64,000 nucleotides of DNA. Source: Sorghum bicolor (Eukaryota; Streptophyta; Magnoliopsida; Poales; Poaceae). Position 1 is the stretch's first letter. Each line of letters begins with the position of its first letter. The position numbers were made by a program, and so were the translations under genes. The DNA is taken from NCBI RefSeq assembly GCF_000003195.3, contig NC_012879.2:39204565-39268564 (forward strand), written 5' to 3'. The notes below the pieces were generated by a model. The model was not told the origin of the DNA, did not search any database, and saw nothing but the letters and a program-made list of their open reading frames with translations. Positions 22,431-33,949 of this stretch are shown in pieces.

Positions 22431-22841
22431 ATGGCTCGTACCCACCAGACAGCTCGCAAATCAACTGGAGGTCGTGTCCCAAGGCACCAGTTGGCACCAA
22501 GGGATCCGCCACCCTCCGACAGCAGCGACAGCAGCAATGATTATTCCAGCGACGGAAGCGGGAGTGACACTAGAGGAGGTCCTCCTTCTCCAAGGACCTA
22601 CAGGCACATGAAGCATGATATGCGTGTGATGCTCACTGACAACATCCATCTGGAAGTTCGTCTGGACCACCTGGAGGGGTATGTGGCCAATCTTGAGGCC
22701 TATACCAACACCCTCCATGAGGAGGTGCACCTGCTGCATAATGCCCTCAACCCACACGAGGTTCCTGAAGCAGCAGAGGAAGAACCAGTTGTCATCCAAG
22801 TGGATAGTGACACTTCTGAGGATGAAGCAGTGGAGCCGTAA
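22431..22841 (+). CDS. ORF0 of F: protein with histone H3-like N-terminal tail
   Basis: 136 residues from ATG 22431. Residues 1-20 read MARTHQTARKSTGGRVPRHQ. Against histone H3 (initiator Met not counted) 17 of the first 23 positions agree; changes are K4H, K14R, A15V, K18H, T22P and K23R. R2, R8, K9 and S10 and the A-R-K-S context are kept. A Ser/Asp-rich linker follows (about 27-50), then a probable coiled coil (about 62-112, NIHLEVRLDHLEGYVANLEA) and an acidic C-terminus. An earlier in-frame ATG (22383) lies before the CAG splice-like site, so 22431 is the chosen start. The TAA at 22839 is followed by a further 18 codons of acidic frame to TAG 22897-22899, so the ORF may have been slightly longer. 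Function is unknown; H3 mimicry is an inference. Confidence 0.8.
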   Translation: MARTHQTARKSTGGRVPRHQLAPRDPPPSDSSDSSNDYSSDGSGSDTRGGPPSPRTYRHMKHDMRVMLTDNIHLEVRLDHLEGYVANLEAYTNTLHEEVHLLHNALNPHEVPEAAEEEPVVIQVDSDTSEDEAVEP

Positions 22842-23116
22842 ATTCCAGCTCCAGATGAGGATGGTAACGGAAGTGGATCGGACATGAACGATGACTAGGG
22901 GTTGAATAGGCAAGAAATGTAACATAGTGTGATCTTCTGACTTTGTAACTTAGTTAGTCAGAACACCTCTAGTATGGTTAGTTGTGTAAAATAGTGGTTT
23001 CGATAGTCCTGCCCAAGAGCAGACTTGTATGATAAATAAAATGAACATCTTATGCATGTCATGATGTATGATGGTTAAGTAAGAATGTTAATCAAAGTAT
23101 GGTTTGTTTTAAACAG

Positions 23117-24512
23117 ATGCCTGCTAACACACGTGGAGCTAGTTCTTCTCATGGTGGGGATGATTTCCCTAATGCACCACCAGTTCCACCCTCTTTGGCT
23201 GATGCAATTGCAGCATTGGTCAATGCAACAACTCAGTTAGCACAGAACCAGAATGTTGGTCAGCGTGGACGTGGTCGAAACAACAGAGAAGAAACCACAT
23301 ATGTTGACTTCATAGATACACGTCCTCCGGTGTTCACAAAAGCTGATGAACCTCTTGAAGCTGATGATTGGCTCCGCACCATGGAGCAAAAGTTCAGTCT
23401 CATCAACTGTACTGAGACCCAGAAGCTAGCTTTTGCAGCTCAGCAGCTGAGACAAGCCGCAGGGGTTTGGTGGGCAAACCTACTGGCTGTTCAACCAGCC
23501 GGCCACCGAATCACTTGGGCAGAATTCAAGGAAGCCTTCAGGGCTCATTACATTCCCGATGAAGTTATGAAGATGAAGCTTGAGGAGTTCTTAGCTCTCC
23601 GTCAGGGGGATGAGCCAGTCATGCAGTATATTGGGAAGTTTAATCATCTATCCCAATATGCAATTGATCAAGTCAACACTGATGAAAAGTATAAGGCATG
23701 TTTCATGAGGGGCTTGAATACAAAGCTCCAATCAATGATGGCATCATGTGGCAATATATCTTATCATGAGGCAGTGAACGTTGCTATATCCAGTGAAGAA
23801 AAGAACCACAAGCATAACGAGGCTAAGAAGAAGAAAGGGATTGTCTCAGGGTCCGGATCATCTGGCGGCAACAAGAAGCGCCAAAGGCTCGTATATCATC
23901 CAGCTCTGCAGTTCCGCCCATCTTATCGTCCTTCTTATTGTCTGCCTTAGCAGTAGAATATGCAGAGGAGTTTTGCAAGGCCAGCAATGCCATTCATTGT
24001 TCAACGTCAGCCAAATGTTCCTGCCATCCGTCCGCCAGTGCCACAAGCTGCAAACAATCCTTGTTTCAATTGTGGGAAGAGTGGGCATTTCGTTCGTGAT
24101 TGCCCATACCCAAGGCAAAATGTTCCAAATGTCAATGCACCAAGGCCAGTTGGAAATCAGCAAACAAATCAGAACAAAGGTAATGCACAGAACCATCAGA
24201 AGGGTAAGGGTACTTAGAAAACAGGAAGGGTTTTCCACACTCAAACCGAAGCTATACCTGAAGGAGAACCAGTGATGCTTGGTATGTTCCCTGTTGCCCA
24301 ACTCCCAGCGCTTACACTTTTTGATTCTGGTGCATCACATACTTTCATGAATAGAACATTTGTGGAAAAGCATAATATACCTATTGGTGCAACCACAGAT
24401 GAGTTCTTTATACAGTCACCTGGGGGTCGACTATGCACTAAGGAAATGGTACATCAGGTACCAATAGACTTGGGTGGATATATATTTCCAACATCCATGA
24501 TAGTATTAAAAG
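23117..24512 (+). pseudogene. gag: gag and start of protease of F
   Basis: The start ATG 23117 follows TTTTAAACAG, again splice-acceptor-like. The gag domain ([20 protein letters not shown] … QQLRQAAGVWWANLLA … FRAHYIPDEVMKMKLEEFLAL) is followed by a CCHC knuckle (CFNCGKSGHFVRDC, about 24063-24104) and the protease active site [11 protein letters not shown] (about 24320). Nonsense TAG codons at 23948-23950, 23954-23956 and 24215-24217 fit CAG to TAG. The protease is split by solo LTR C after IVLK. Confidence 0.88.
24508..24512. repeat. Target-site duplication AAAAG, left of C
   Basis: Repeated at 25698-25702. Confidence 0.88.
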
Positions 24513-25697
24513 TGTTCATATTTGGGAACACAATAAGGAATTGATCCGCAAGTGCACGGATATCGGTGAGCACTTCACCCGGGAAATTATCCAGAGTATC
24601 GTATTTATTTTTTTACCACTAGGAGAAAAAGTGCATCTGACTAACCGGTCTATTACTACTAACCCTTTAGACAACTGTAATCTCCTTCTAACCTTGGTAA
24701 GGATGATCTAGTGTTCAATTGGGGAGGCTAACGGAATCTAGACACCACAAAGGATGTTCAACCCGCACCTATAAACCCTATCCTTCCTGCTAACGAGATA
24801 TGGTCTGCAAAGGTAACTCGGAATTGTCACGTTCCTCACTACTACCACGATCTAGCTAGTTTGGGAATATCTCTGAGTACCCCAGCCTAAACACCACGTT
24901 TACGCCAGCAGTGATTACTCTAAACTCTACACGAAGGGATTAAAGTAAACTCATAAACCAAAAGAACAATAAAACAAGAACTTACTAGAATTTAGAAGTC
25001 GAAATACTGAAGAATCCTAGGAACAAGCCTCGGGTTAGGAGAACTTGATCCCGTAGGTACAAGCTCGAAGTAGACACTGACAGGCCGGCCTTCCTCCGAT
25101 CCACACCTCCACTCTATATCTCTCAATCTAGTAGAAACTAGAAGATCTATTTCTACTTACATTGGTTGCTATGCCTAAAAAGAAATATTATTTAGAGAAG
25201 AGGTTTTCCTTCGAGGGCACCCCTCAATCTCTATGATAACTTCTTGTCTTCTCCAGGGGCCGGGGGGTCTCCTTAATAGTCCTCCTCCTCTATGCGTTTT
25301 TGGGTCGGTAGGCGAGGTGGTACTACGTTATCTTTGATCCATTAGGTCGGTGGAACATCGTGTGCGAAGAGAGTCCTGAACGGAGTACAGGAGGGGGCGG
25401 GCGCCCTGGGCCTCAAGGCGGGCGCCCTGGGCCTGGCCCCTTTCGGCCTCTGCCTTCTTCCCGTGGCTTCTGGATTCTTCTAGATGGTAGAAAATCGCGC
25501 GGTGCGTTGATATATCTATGTAATCCCGACATGTGGGCCTTTCTTCCTTATTTCCTGATAACCCCCTGCAGAAATAGATAAACAACAAAACTCCTGGAAT
25601 TCTGTCAGATCAAACCCTAATTCTAGGTGTTGGTTGCATATTGGTCCTTTCTCTTGGTTATTTGATAATTAAAATTGATACTTAAGAACCGTCAATA
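24513..25697 (-). mobile_element. Solo LTR C, A/B subfamily
   Basis: A single 1185-bp LTR of the A/B subfamily with no internal region, flanked by AAAAG duplications. It arose by LTR-LTR recombination. Its TATA box has decayed (TTAATAG in place of TTATATAG near 25273), and both ends are mutated relative to TGTTGAT…CATCAACA. Confidence 0.9.
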
Positions 25698-25702
25698 AAA
25701 AG
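25698..25702. repeat. Target-site duplication AAAAG, right of C
   Basis: Pairs with 24508-24512; the protease frame of F resumes here as [14 protein letters not shown]. Confidence 0.88.
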
Positions 25703-28700
25703 ATCCAAGTATAGATGTGATCTTGGGTATGAACTGGATGAACCAGAGAGGTGCAGTCATAGACACCTTAACTAGAACCATCAAGGTCGACTTACCTAAT
25801 AGCAAGTCTCAACTTCTTATCCATCTTCCTACCTTTAAGAGAGCAATTGAGCAAGTATGTGCTACCTCTGTCAAGGAAATCAAGGACATTCCAGTGGTCT
25901 GTGAGTTTCCTGATGTGTTTCCAGAAGATTTACCTAGTCTGCCACCTGACCGTGATGTGGAGTTTGGAATAGAGCTCAAGCCAGGGACAGCACCAATATC
26001 CAGAAGAGCTTATAGAATGCCACTAAAAGAGTTAGCCGAATTGAAAACTCAGTTGCAAGATTTGATGTTAAAGGTTTCATCCGACCTAGTTCATCACCAT
26101 GGGGTTGTCCGGCAATCTTTGTGAAGAAGAAGGACAATATCTTGAGGCTATGTGTGGATTATCGTCCCTTGAATGAAGTAACAATCAAGAATAAGTATCC
26201 TTTGCCCCGTATTGATCTTCTCTTTGATCAACTTACTGGTGCTAAGGTGTTCTCGAAGATAGACTTGAGATCTGGGTATCATCAAATTAAGATCAAACGA
26301 GAAGATGTTCTGAAAACACCATTCACTACCAGATATGATCTGTATGAATATCTAGTTGTGTCCTTTGGTCTAACCAATGCCCCAGCACATTTCATGTACT
26401 TGATGAATTCAGTGTTCATGCTAGAGTTAGATAATTTCGTGGTTGTATTCATTGATGACATTCTCATCTATTCCAAAACTAAAGAAGAACATGAAGAGCA
26501 TCTCAGGATAGTGTTGACTCGCCTGAGAGAACATCAGTTATATGCTAAGTTTAGCAAGTGTGAATTCTGGATAGATAAAGTTCAACTTTTGGGTCATGTC
26601 CTGTCAGCTGAAGGTGTTGCAGTAGATCCAAGCAAAGTTCAGGAAGTTCTTGACTGGAAGTCACCAACTTCAGTACATCAAGTTTGAAGTTTCTTAGGAT
26701 TGGTGGGGTATTATCACAGATTTATCCCTGACTTCTCCAAGATCTCTAAACCAATGACAACACTGCTAAAGAATGATACTAAGTTTGTGTGGTCATCTGA
26801 ATATGAAGAAGCTTTTCAGACTCTAAAAAAGTTGTTGACCACTGCACCAGTGCTAGCTCAACCTGATATTGAAAAATCCTTTGATGTATATTGTGATGCT
26901 TCAGGCAAAGGCATTGGGTGTGTAATGATGCAAGAAGGCAGAGTCATTGCATATGCTTCACGACAACTTAAGCGTCATGAAGAGCATTATCCAACACATG
27001 ATCTAGAGTTGGCAGCTATAGTCCATGCTCTGAAGATCTGGCAACACTATCTGTTGGGTAATACTTGTCACATATACACTGATCATAAGAGCTTGAAATA
27101 CATCTTCACTCAGTCAGAATTGAATATGCGTCAGAGAAGATGGTTAAAACTGATAAAAGATTATGATATTGAAGTACGCTATCACCCATGCAAAGCCAAT
27201 GTAGTGGCAGATGCACTCAGTCAAAAGAGTCATTGCAATTGTCTGGAAGTCAAGCCTATAGATCTTACCTTGTGTCATGAGTTTGAAAAGTTAAGCCTTG
27301 AAATGATTCCACAAGGAAGTCTTGCAAATGTGACAGTTCAATCATCTATCAAAAATCAGATTATTGCAGCTCAGAAAGAAAATAAGGGTATGATCTTCTT
27401 GAGAGAAAAGATTCAGTCTGAGCAGAATTCCAAGTTCAGAATAGATGAAGCTAGAGTGATTTGGTTCAAGGATCGTTTAGTAGTTCCAAAAGTTCCTGAA
27501 CTCAGAAAGCAAATTCTTGATGAAGCTCATGCAACAAGATTTTCAATACATCCAGGCAGTAATAAGATGTATCATGATCTGAAACAAAGATTCTGGTGGA
27601 CTAAGATGAAGCTTGAAATTACTAGTTATGTGGCTAGATGTGATACTTGTCAAAAAGTGAAAGCAGTTCATCTTAGGTCTGCTGGAGAATTGCAACCATT
27701 ACCAATTCCATCTTGGAAATGGGATGACATTAGTATGGACTTCATAGTGGGTCTACCCAGAACATCAAAAGCGTTTGATTCCATATGGGTCATTGTTGAT
27801 CGTCTGACCAAATCAGCCCATTTCATTCCTGTAAGAAAGAAGTATCGAGCTTCTGTCTATGCTAAGATATACTTTGACAAGATTGTGAGTTTACATGGTG
27901 TTCCAAAAACTATCGTATCTGATAGAGGGACACAATTTGTCAATGTTTTCTGGAGGCACTTACATAAGTCCCTGGGTACCAAACTTCTGCATAGTACAGC
28001 TTATCATCCACAGACTGGGGGTCAGACTGAAAGAGTCAATCAGATCTTAGAAGATATGTTAAGATCTTGTGTGCTCAGTTTTTTAGAGAAGTGGGATGAA
28101 TGTTTGCCTTTAGCAGAATTCTCTTACAATAATAGTTATCAAGAAAGCATTAAGACGGCACCATTTGAAGCTCTGTATGGCAGAAGGTGCAGAACACCTT
28201 TGAATTGGTCTGAACCTAGAGAGCGTAGTCTCTTCGGGGTTAAATTAGTCAAAGAAGCTGAAGAGAAAGTCAGGCTCATTCGAGAGAATATGAAGATAGC
28301 ACAATCCAGGCAAAAGAGTTATGCTGATAAGAGACGTCGATCTCTTACCTTTGAGGTTGGTGATTATGTATACCTCAAAGTGTCACCTATGAAAGGAGTC
28401 ACTCGATTTGGAGTAAAAGGGAAGTTGGCACCTCGATGTATAGGTCCATATCAAATCCTTGAAAGATATGGAAAGGTGGCATATCTTATCGAGTTACCAC
28501 CACAGTTATCATCAGTTCACAATGTGTTGCATGTCTCTCAGTTGAAGAAATGCCTTCAAGTGCCTGATCATGTCATTCATGTTGAAGAGATTGAGTTAGA
28601 GCCTGATCTGACATATTCAGAGTATCCTATCAAGATTCTGGATCAAAAAGATCGAGTCACTCATAAAAGAACTGTCAAATTCTACAAAGTGCAATGGAAT

Positions 28701-28790
28701 CAACATACCGAAGATGAAGCCACATGGGAGTTAGAAGAGTTTCTCTTAGAATGTTTTCCTGAGTTTCTTTCTTCTGTCTTATCCTTGTAA
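25698..28790 (+). pseudogene. pol: pol of F: protease end, RT, RNase H, integrase, chromodomain
   Basis: Order: VILGMNWM of the protease; RT with [32 protein letters not shown] and [12 protein letters not shown] (FIDD near 26450); RNase H ([41 protein letters not shown]); integrase zinc region ([13 protein letters not shown] … CDTCQKVK) and core ([31 protein letters not shown]); chromodomain at the end ([20 protein letters not shown]). One base is lost near 26071, shifting frame, and TGA 26685-26687 sits where G has CGT. From 26700 to 28790 the frame is open for 696 codons. The product would copy RNA to DNA and integrate it; this copy cannot make a full product. Confidence 0.92.
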
Positions 28791-28884
28791 TCTGTAATAT
28801 GATGACCTATCTTCTGCTTTTTGTAAAAGTTGGTAATGGAAGTGCTTGTCAAATTTCCTTTTCCATTAGTTAGCCTACAAGTTA

Positions 28885-28920
28885 AATCTCGGGACGAGAT
28901 TTCTTTAAGGGGGAAATAGC
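28885..28920 (+). other. Polypurine tract region of F
   Basis: CTCGGGACGAGATTTC then TTTAAGGGGGAAATAGC directly before the 3' LTR; the same block precedes the G 3' LTR (63705-63736). Confidence 0.88.
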
Positions 28921-31900
28921 TGTAACACTCTGGTGTTAAGCAGACTAAAACCTGACATGTCATCATATGCACTGGCATTTCATCTGAGTTGATAACCTGA
29001 ATATGCATTCACTACAAACAAGTTTAATTTCTCATGCTTGTGCTTAGGGAAATTAAAATGTGCTTGCAAGGTGTATTGAAGCTAGTGTGGTAGGTTTCCG
29101 AGAAAATAGGGGTGGAGAACCCTGAATTTTTTTAAACCCTGGATTTGCCCCTCTGGTGCAATTTAAAAACTAAGCAAAATTTGAGGTTGAGTTCAAAAGC
29201 AAAGTTGTAGATCTTGTCAAGATGTACAACTTTGGTGTTTCGAGTTTTTGAAGTTTCAATACAAAATTCAAAGTAATTTTGAAAATACAGATTTCCAATA
29301 ATTATCCCCTTTTCCATTTTGAATCTCCAATTCAAAATCTATTTGAAATCTTGAAAAGTGAACAACATGAAAGTTGTAGAGCTCACCAAGAGGAACAACT
29401 TTCATTTTGGGAATTTTTCAAGTTATTGAGAAAAATCAAAAGTAATTTTAAAATTTCTAATTTGCCCCAATTCAAAATTGGAATTTCCCCAATTTGAGAT
29501 TTGAAATTCAAACTGTTTTGCTAAATTCAAGTTTTTCCATCTCACCAGTGCACCGTGTCCGCTTCGCCCACGACCCAGCTACTTCCTGGACCCCTCACCC
29601 CGCGCTCTAACCCCTTGAAGCTCCTAGTCGAGCCGTTCTTCCCCAGCTCCGGCCATGTTCCGCCATGAGCACCCTTCCTCGTGGCCAGACCGCTCCGTAA
29701 GGTATTAAGCCGAGGTGAGAGATGTTGGAGCTTCGCCGTGCTGTCCTGTAACTCATGCGCTTTCTCTTTTTCCCTAGACGCAAGCAGGATCACCAGAACG
29801 ACCTCGCTGAGCTCGGAGCGCCCGCTCGACGGCACCGCCTCCGTCGCCAGCAGCCTCGGCTACCTCCCCGAGCCCCGCAACGTGAGCACCACACCCTCTA
29901 ATATTCTTGGAAGCTCGCTAGCATGTTCGTTTGCGCTCTACCGAGCCCTAGCGGGCGGTCTACGGGTGACCGCCACGGCCGTCCGCCATCCGTGTAGCCA
30001 AGGAAGAAAGAAGAGGGTAGAGCGTCCGCGAGTGATAGCTATGGAGTCGCGAGGTCGATGCGGAGCTGTTGCGCACCCTAGCGCGGGCTCAGACCTCGCT
30101 AGCGGTGGCCGGAGTTGCGGCAGAGCCGCCGCGCGCGAGGAAGGAAGAGCTGACGGGTGGGGCTACCCCGTCAGCGACCTGCAGAGAGGAGAGAGAGCGG
30201 GTTCAGCAGGTGGACCGGCGTGGGCCGAGGTTAGGCGGGCCGGCCACTTTAGCACAGTGCGGTTTTCCCTTTTCTTTTTTGTTCAAAATTGCATGATGTT
30301 TGAATTTATGTAGAAAACTGTTTGCTGATCTAAAAATGATAAAAATATTTGTGTAGGTTCTATAAAATGAGTAGAACACAGGAAAAGTATTAGATTCTAT
30401 TTTCTGGTAGCTTGCATGTATATAAAAATTTCCTCTTTTCATTAATAAATAAACCTTCCATGAATTTTAATAATTTATGGGTATATCCAAAAATCACCAA
30501 AATTTGTGAGAAGTCTCTGAGTATTATTCCCTGGCCTCACACAAAGTTTGGTATCATCTGGATAAAGTTTGAATAAAATCATATTATACCCTTAATTAAT
30601 AATTTAGTAATAATTCCAAAATAATTAAGTATTAATTAGCTTAATTTCTCAAATTAGGGTTTGAGTGACTTTGGGATTATATGATGACCTAAGGTCATTA
30701 ACCTTAATGACCTTTGGCACTTAATTATTGTTTGATGTTAATACTTAATTACTGCCATTAATATTTAATTAAGAATTGATTAAGATAAATAGAAAGCCTA
30801 ATCATTTTAGGTTTTGATTGATCTTTGGGATTGATTGACAACCAGTGGTTACTTGGCATGACATGCTCCTTGGTTAAGGATTCATTCATGTAAATGATCT
30901 TTGTTGCTTAATAACTTCACAACATTGCTTAATGAAGATGATAAAATTTGCTTAGTAGTAATCTATGCTTTGATAACTAAGTTTGTTTCTATACCATGAA
31001 GGTAAGTTGTACTCGAGGTAGTTATGTTTGTTGTTATCATCCAAGAACATGTAACCTGTCTTTATCAGGTCATGAGTATCTCATTGATCATGCATATGCA
31101 CTTCTACGTGTAGACTACGCTCCGGAGGAATCTGATCCTCAGTGGGTTGCTTCTGAGTTTGTAGATCCATCTGTTTTTCCTGGTATTTCTAAGTTATCGG
31201 ACTTCCCTTCCCACGAAGGCAAGCCCCGGACATTAAACCCCATCCTTGTATTTTCATAAAGTTATTTATATCATTTGAGTTAATATGATACATTAGGTGA
31301 ATAGGATTTGGGTGTATCCTATTTGCTGCATTACTTACCTTGATGATTCCAATATTAACCTTGACACCTGTTTTATGAAAATGCTTAGTATGCTTAATCA
31401 TGCTTTACTTAATTAATGATAGTAGGTGTTTTTAAAATGGTTCATATGTTATGACAATGACGAATCTTGGGATAACATGATAATTATAGTAACTTACTTC
31501 AAGAATGGAGTCTTGTTGTAATGTTACTCAACATAGGACCATATCGTTGTTGGCCTGCTGTGATTGAGACCTTTGAGTACAGCCCACATGCGGTGGTAAG
31601 CCTTACCTATAGCTATTCCGATACTTCAGAACGGCCAACCGCGTACTGGGAGTGGAGAGATGGCGGGAGTAGCGTGTACCCACCTTACGAAGCTGAGATG
31701 ACCGGGAAACATCTAGATTGGCTGTAGGATGGTGGTGTACTGTACTCTCGGGTGACGCTCGACCCGTTCTTGTATGGGAGGATCTATAGAAACAGGTTGA
31801 CATATGCAAGATTAAGTTCTACATATGTCGTGTGATACTGAATCCCCAGCTGGGTTTAATCGATTCGAACCGCCATGTTTCCTCGGATATGGAGCCTCAG

Positions 31901-32616
31901 TCCTCACCCCATCACCGTAGTAATAAATGGATCTTTGGTATAAGAAAGATGTGGTATGCTTATGAAAGTTTGATAATAATTTTGGTTAGTCATAAATGAT
32001 GATCTTGAGTTAAAACGTGAAAGTAGGTTTTACTCTTAGTAAGCTTTTATGCAAAAGAAATGCTTTCGATCTTGCTAAAGCCTTAACTTGAATCCCTATA
32101 GCCTGCATACCTGAGTCTTCACCTCTTTTCTAGTTGGTTAAGTCTTGTTGAGTACTTTTGTACTCAGGGTTTGTTAACCCCTGTTGCAGGTGAACCTTTT
32201 GATCAGCCTTTTGATGGTCATTGTTACTTCACTCTTGTGGAAGAGAGTGATGATGATGAATCTGATGTGTGACCTTGGGTAAGTAAAACAAGTTGTATGC
32301 TTATGGTATATGTAATATAAAGTTCCGAACCTTTTATGTACTAAATACATATGGTTTGTAACCTTTGGACTTATGTTTCAATCTATGTTATATAACCTTT
32401 CCGCTTTTACTCTGATTTATCTCATCTATGAAAATGTTGTCATACTGTGATGCTTAATGAGGGAATTCTTGGAAAGAATGTAACGTGGATGATTCGGGTT
32501 TACCAAGGACACCCGACAAATTTCTTGAGTCATTTGGAACTCGTGCACGCCGATCAGAAGTCTTTGAGACAATGATGGGTGCATGTGGGCCACTTAATTC
32601 AGGAGGTTCTGCCACA
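28921..32616 (+). repeat. 3' LTR of F
   Basis: 3696 bp, starting TGTAACACTCTGG and ending GGTTCTGCCACA, matching the ends of the G LTR (TGTAACATCC…GGTTCTGCCACA). It has an AT-rich first part, a GC-rich block (29550-30250) with an intron/exon-like arrangement, and a GAGTAC…GTACTC hairpin (32150-32165). Long open frames in the GC block read through the intron-like part and are not called as genes. Confidence 0.9.
29697..29881 (+). other. Intron-like and exon-like segment inside F LTR
   Basis: Donor-like GTAAGGTATT at 29697, pyrimidine-rich CTCTTTTTCCCTAG and acceptor-like GCAAGCAG ending 29787 (91 nt), then a 94-nt block (29788-29881) followed by donor-like GTGAGCACC. The G LTR has the same at 54624-54807 with 90 and 94 nt. 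Confidence 0.55.
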
Positions 32617-32698
32617 TGAACTGCGGATGAACAGGAGTGTAGTAAAAATACAGGAGAGAAGTAGAATTGACCTCAGGCACGATGAAGTTGATGGCCAT
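32617..32698 (-). pseudogene. Start of antisense ORF of T1, cut by F
   Basis: Minus strand, ATG at 32698-32696, 27 codons beginning MAINFIVPEVNSTSLLYFYY, then cut at 32617 by the F LTR. It is the first ATG after the TATA box at 32848-32857. Antisense ORFs of Tat elements can encode plant-mobile-domain-like proteins (family knowledge); too little is left to assign one here. Confidence 0.5.
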
Positions 32699-32847
32699 CT
32701 CCTAGTAGGGGAGGAGATTGAGAACTTGGGGGTTGTTGGAGGAGGTTCTTGTTGAAGTTCTTGGAGCTCTCGAACAGTGCTGCCGCCAGAAAAGCAGAGT
32801 TGGGGCTATAGAATGATGCGATGGAGAAGGAGTACCCGAGAAGGAAC

Positions 32848-32857
32848 TATTTATAGG
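32848..32857 (-). promoter_or_regulatory. Promoter TATA box of the T1 antisense ORF
   Basis: The minus strand reads TCCTATAAATAGTTCC, about 150 nt before the antisense ORF ATG, followed by a C/T-rich leader. Confidence 0.55.
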
Positions 32858-33237
32858 ACAAAACAGGCAGGGGCAAATCTGACTTATCTCTTCGCCGTAT
32901 CTTTGAAATCCGAGGATACTCAGGTGAATATGGTAACTGTTCGCACGGTAATCAAGGGATTGCGCAGGTGATTTGATGGGAAGCGGTCATAATCTGGAGA
33001 TATTTTACTGTGCGGGATTTCCTGGTCGGTCCATCGGCAGCTCCTTCTAACGGTAATATTGCCGATGGGCGAATAAAGTGGAGATGTCCAGTTTGGGAGG
33101 TTGAGGAATTCGAGGAATCTGCGGAACAATCAGGCCAGTGTTGTTCGATTTCAACGGTCGGTTACCAAATTGAGAGGATTAATTGCGGAAAGGCATCATT
33201 ACTGTAGAGAATTTCAGAGCATTAATGATTTTATACT

Positions 33238-33253
33238 CCGAAATTGGGGGGCA
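33238..33253 (+). other. Polypurine tract of T1
   Basis: GAAATTGGGGGGCAT directly before the TGTTGACACC LTR start on the plus strand. Confidence 0.65.
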
Positions 33254-33255
33254 TG

Positions 33256-33949
33256 TGTTGACACCGTTTTTGGACACGTACCCAGGATCGGTAGAGTATA
33301 GAATGGCAAGATAGGGCAACAGTAACTGGTCTGCAGGGGAGTTGCCGATGAAGGTGGTTGTCGATGAAGGGACACCTGAATATGACTAAGTCCATGAGTG
33401 GTGACGCGTTCATGACGATGGTCAGCGTTAGCCTTTGTCGATGGCTACGATCAGGAGTCTGCCGATGACTCAGAAGGAGAACATGAAGGTTGCCGATTGG
33501 TCCATGGTGGTGTCCCGGTTTGTCACGGGAGGATAGTTTTGTTCTTTCCTTAGTTATTTAAATCGTTTTATATGCGAATTCTATTTAATTTAGAATTCGA
33601 GTCCTAGTCGTGTCTGATTGTAGCTCTTTGAGCAGGGTATAAATGTAGACCCTAGGGCCTTGTAATGATCTATCTATCAATCAATCAAACACAAGTTTTT
33701 ACTCATATTCCAACATCTACTTTTTCGACAATTTCGTCATATTTTACTTTTCATTACGAGTTCTTAGGAGTTCGTCGACTTAAGCTCGGCGTATTCTCGA
33801 GTTCCGCGTGAATACCTCTTGGCCGTGGCATCCGGGCGCATCGCTGTTGTCGGGACCAAAGTATTCGAGTTATCACCTTTGCCGATAGTAAGGTCAAATC
33901 TGCTGGCACGCCTTAACGTTTGAATCAGGTATTAGCCCTTTGTGTTTGC
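33256..33949 (+). repeat. LTR of T1 (right end approximate)
   Basis: Starts TGTTGACACCGTTTTTGG; TATA box GGGTATAAATG at 33636-33645. The right end could not be fixed: no clear …CA end with target duplication is visible. A TGCTGGCACGCC near 33901 could also be read as an LTR/primer-site junction. Confidence 0.55.

Larger units (their letters stand above)
22295..32616 (+). mobile_element. Element F: Tekay-type chromovirus with H3-tail ORF, degraded
   Basis: A plus-strand element with the order leader, ORF0 (22431-22841), gag-pol (23117-28790), polypurine tract and 3.7-kb 3' LTR. The 5' LTR and primer site are outside the window, separated by insertion A. Solo LTR C sits in the protease. Lesions are three TAG, one TGA and one 1-nt deletion in gag-pol. 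Its closest relative here is G (53471 onward), with the same gene order. Confidence 0.92.
32617..33949 (+). mobile_element. Element T1: 3' end of a Tat-type element (antisense ORF, polypurine tract, LTR)
   Basis: Right of F: a start of an ORF on the opposite strand with its own TATA box, then AAATTGGGGGGCA and an LTR beginning TGTTGACACCG. An antisense ORF between pol and the 3' LTR is a known habit of Tat elements. F inserted into the antisense ORF; the rest of T1 is left of F and A, outside the window. The right end is uncertain (33905-33955), where minus-strand Tat reverse transcriptase begins. Confidence 0.6.

Noticed and set aside
29681..30313. 210-codon open frame in the F LTR
   Set aside because: It reads through the intron-like segment and a GC-rich leader. 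The counterpart in G is not the same frame over its length; only the 94-nt block is alike.
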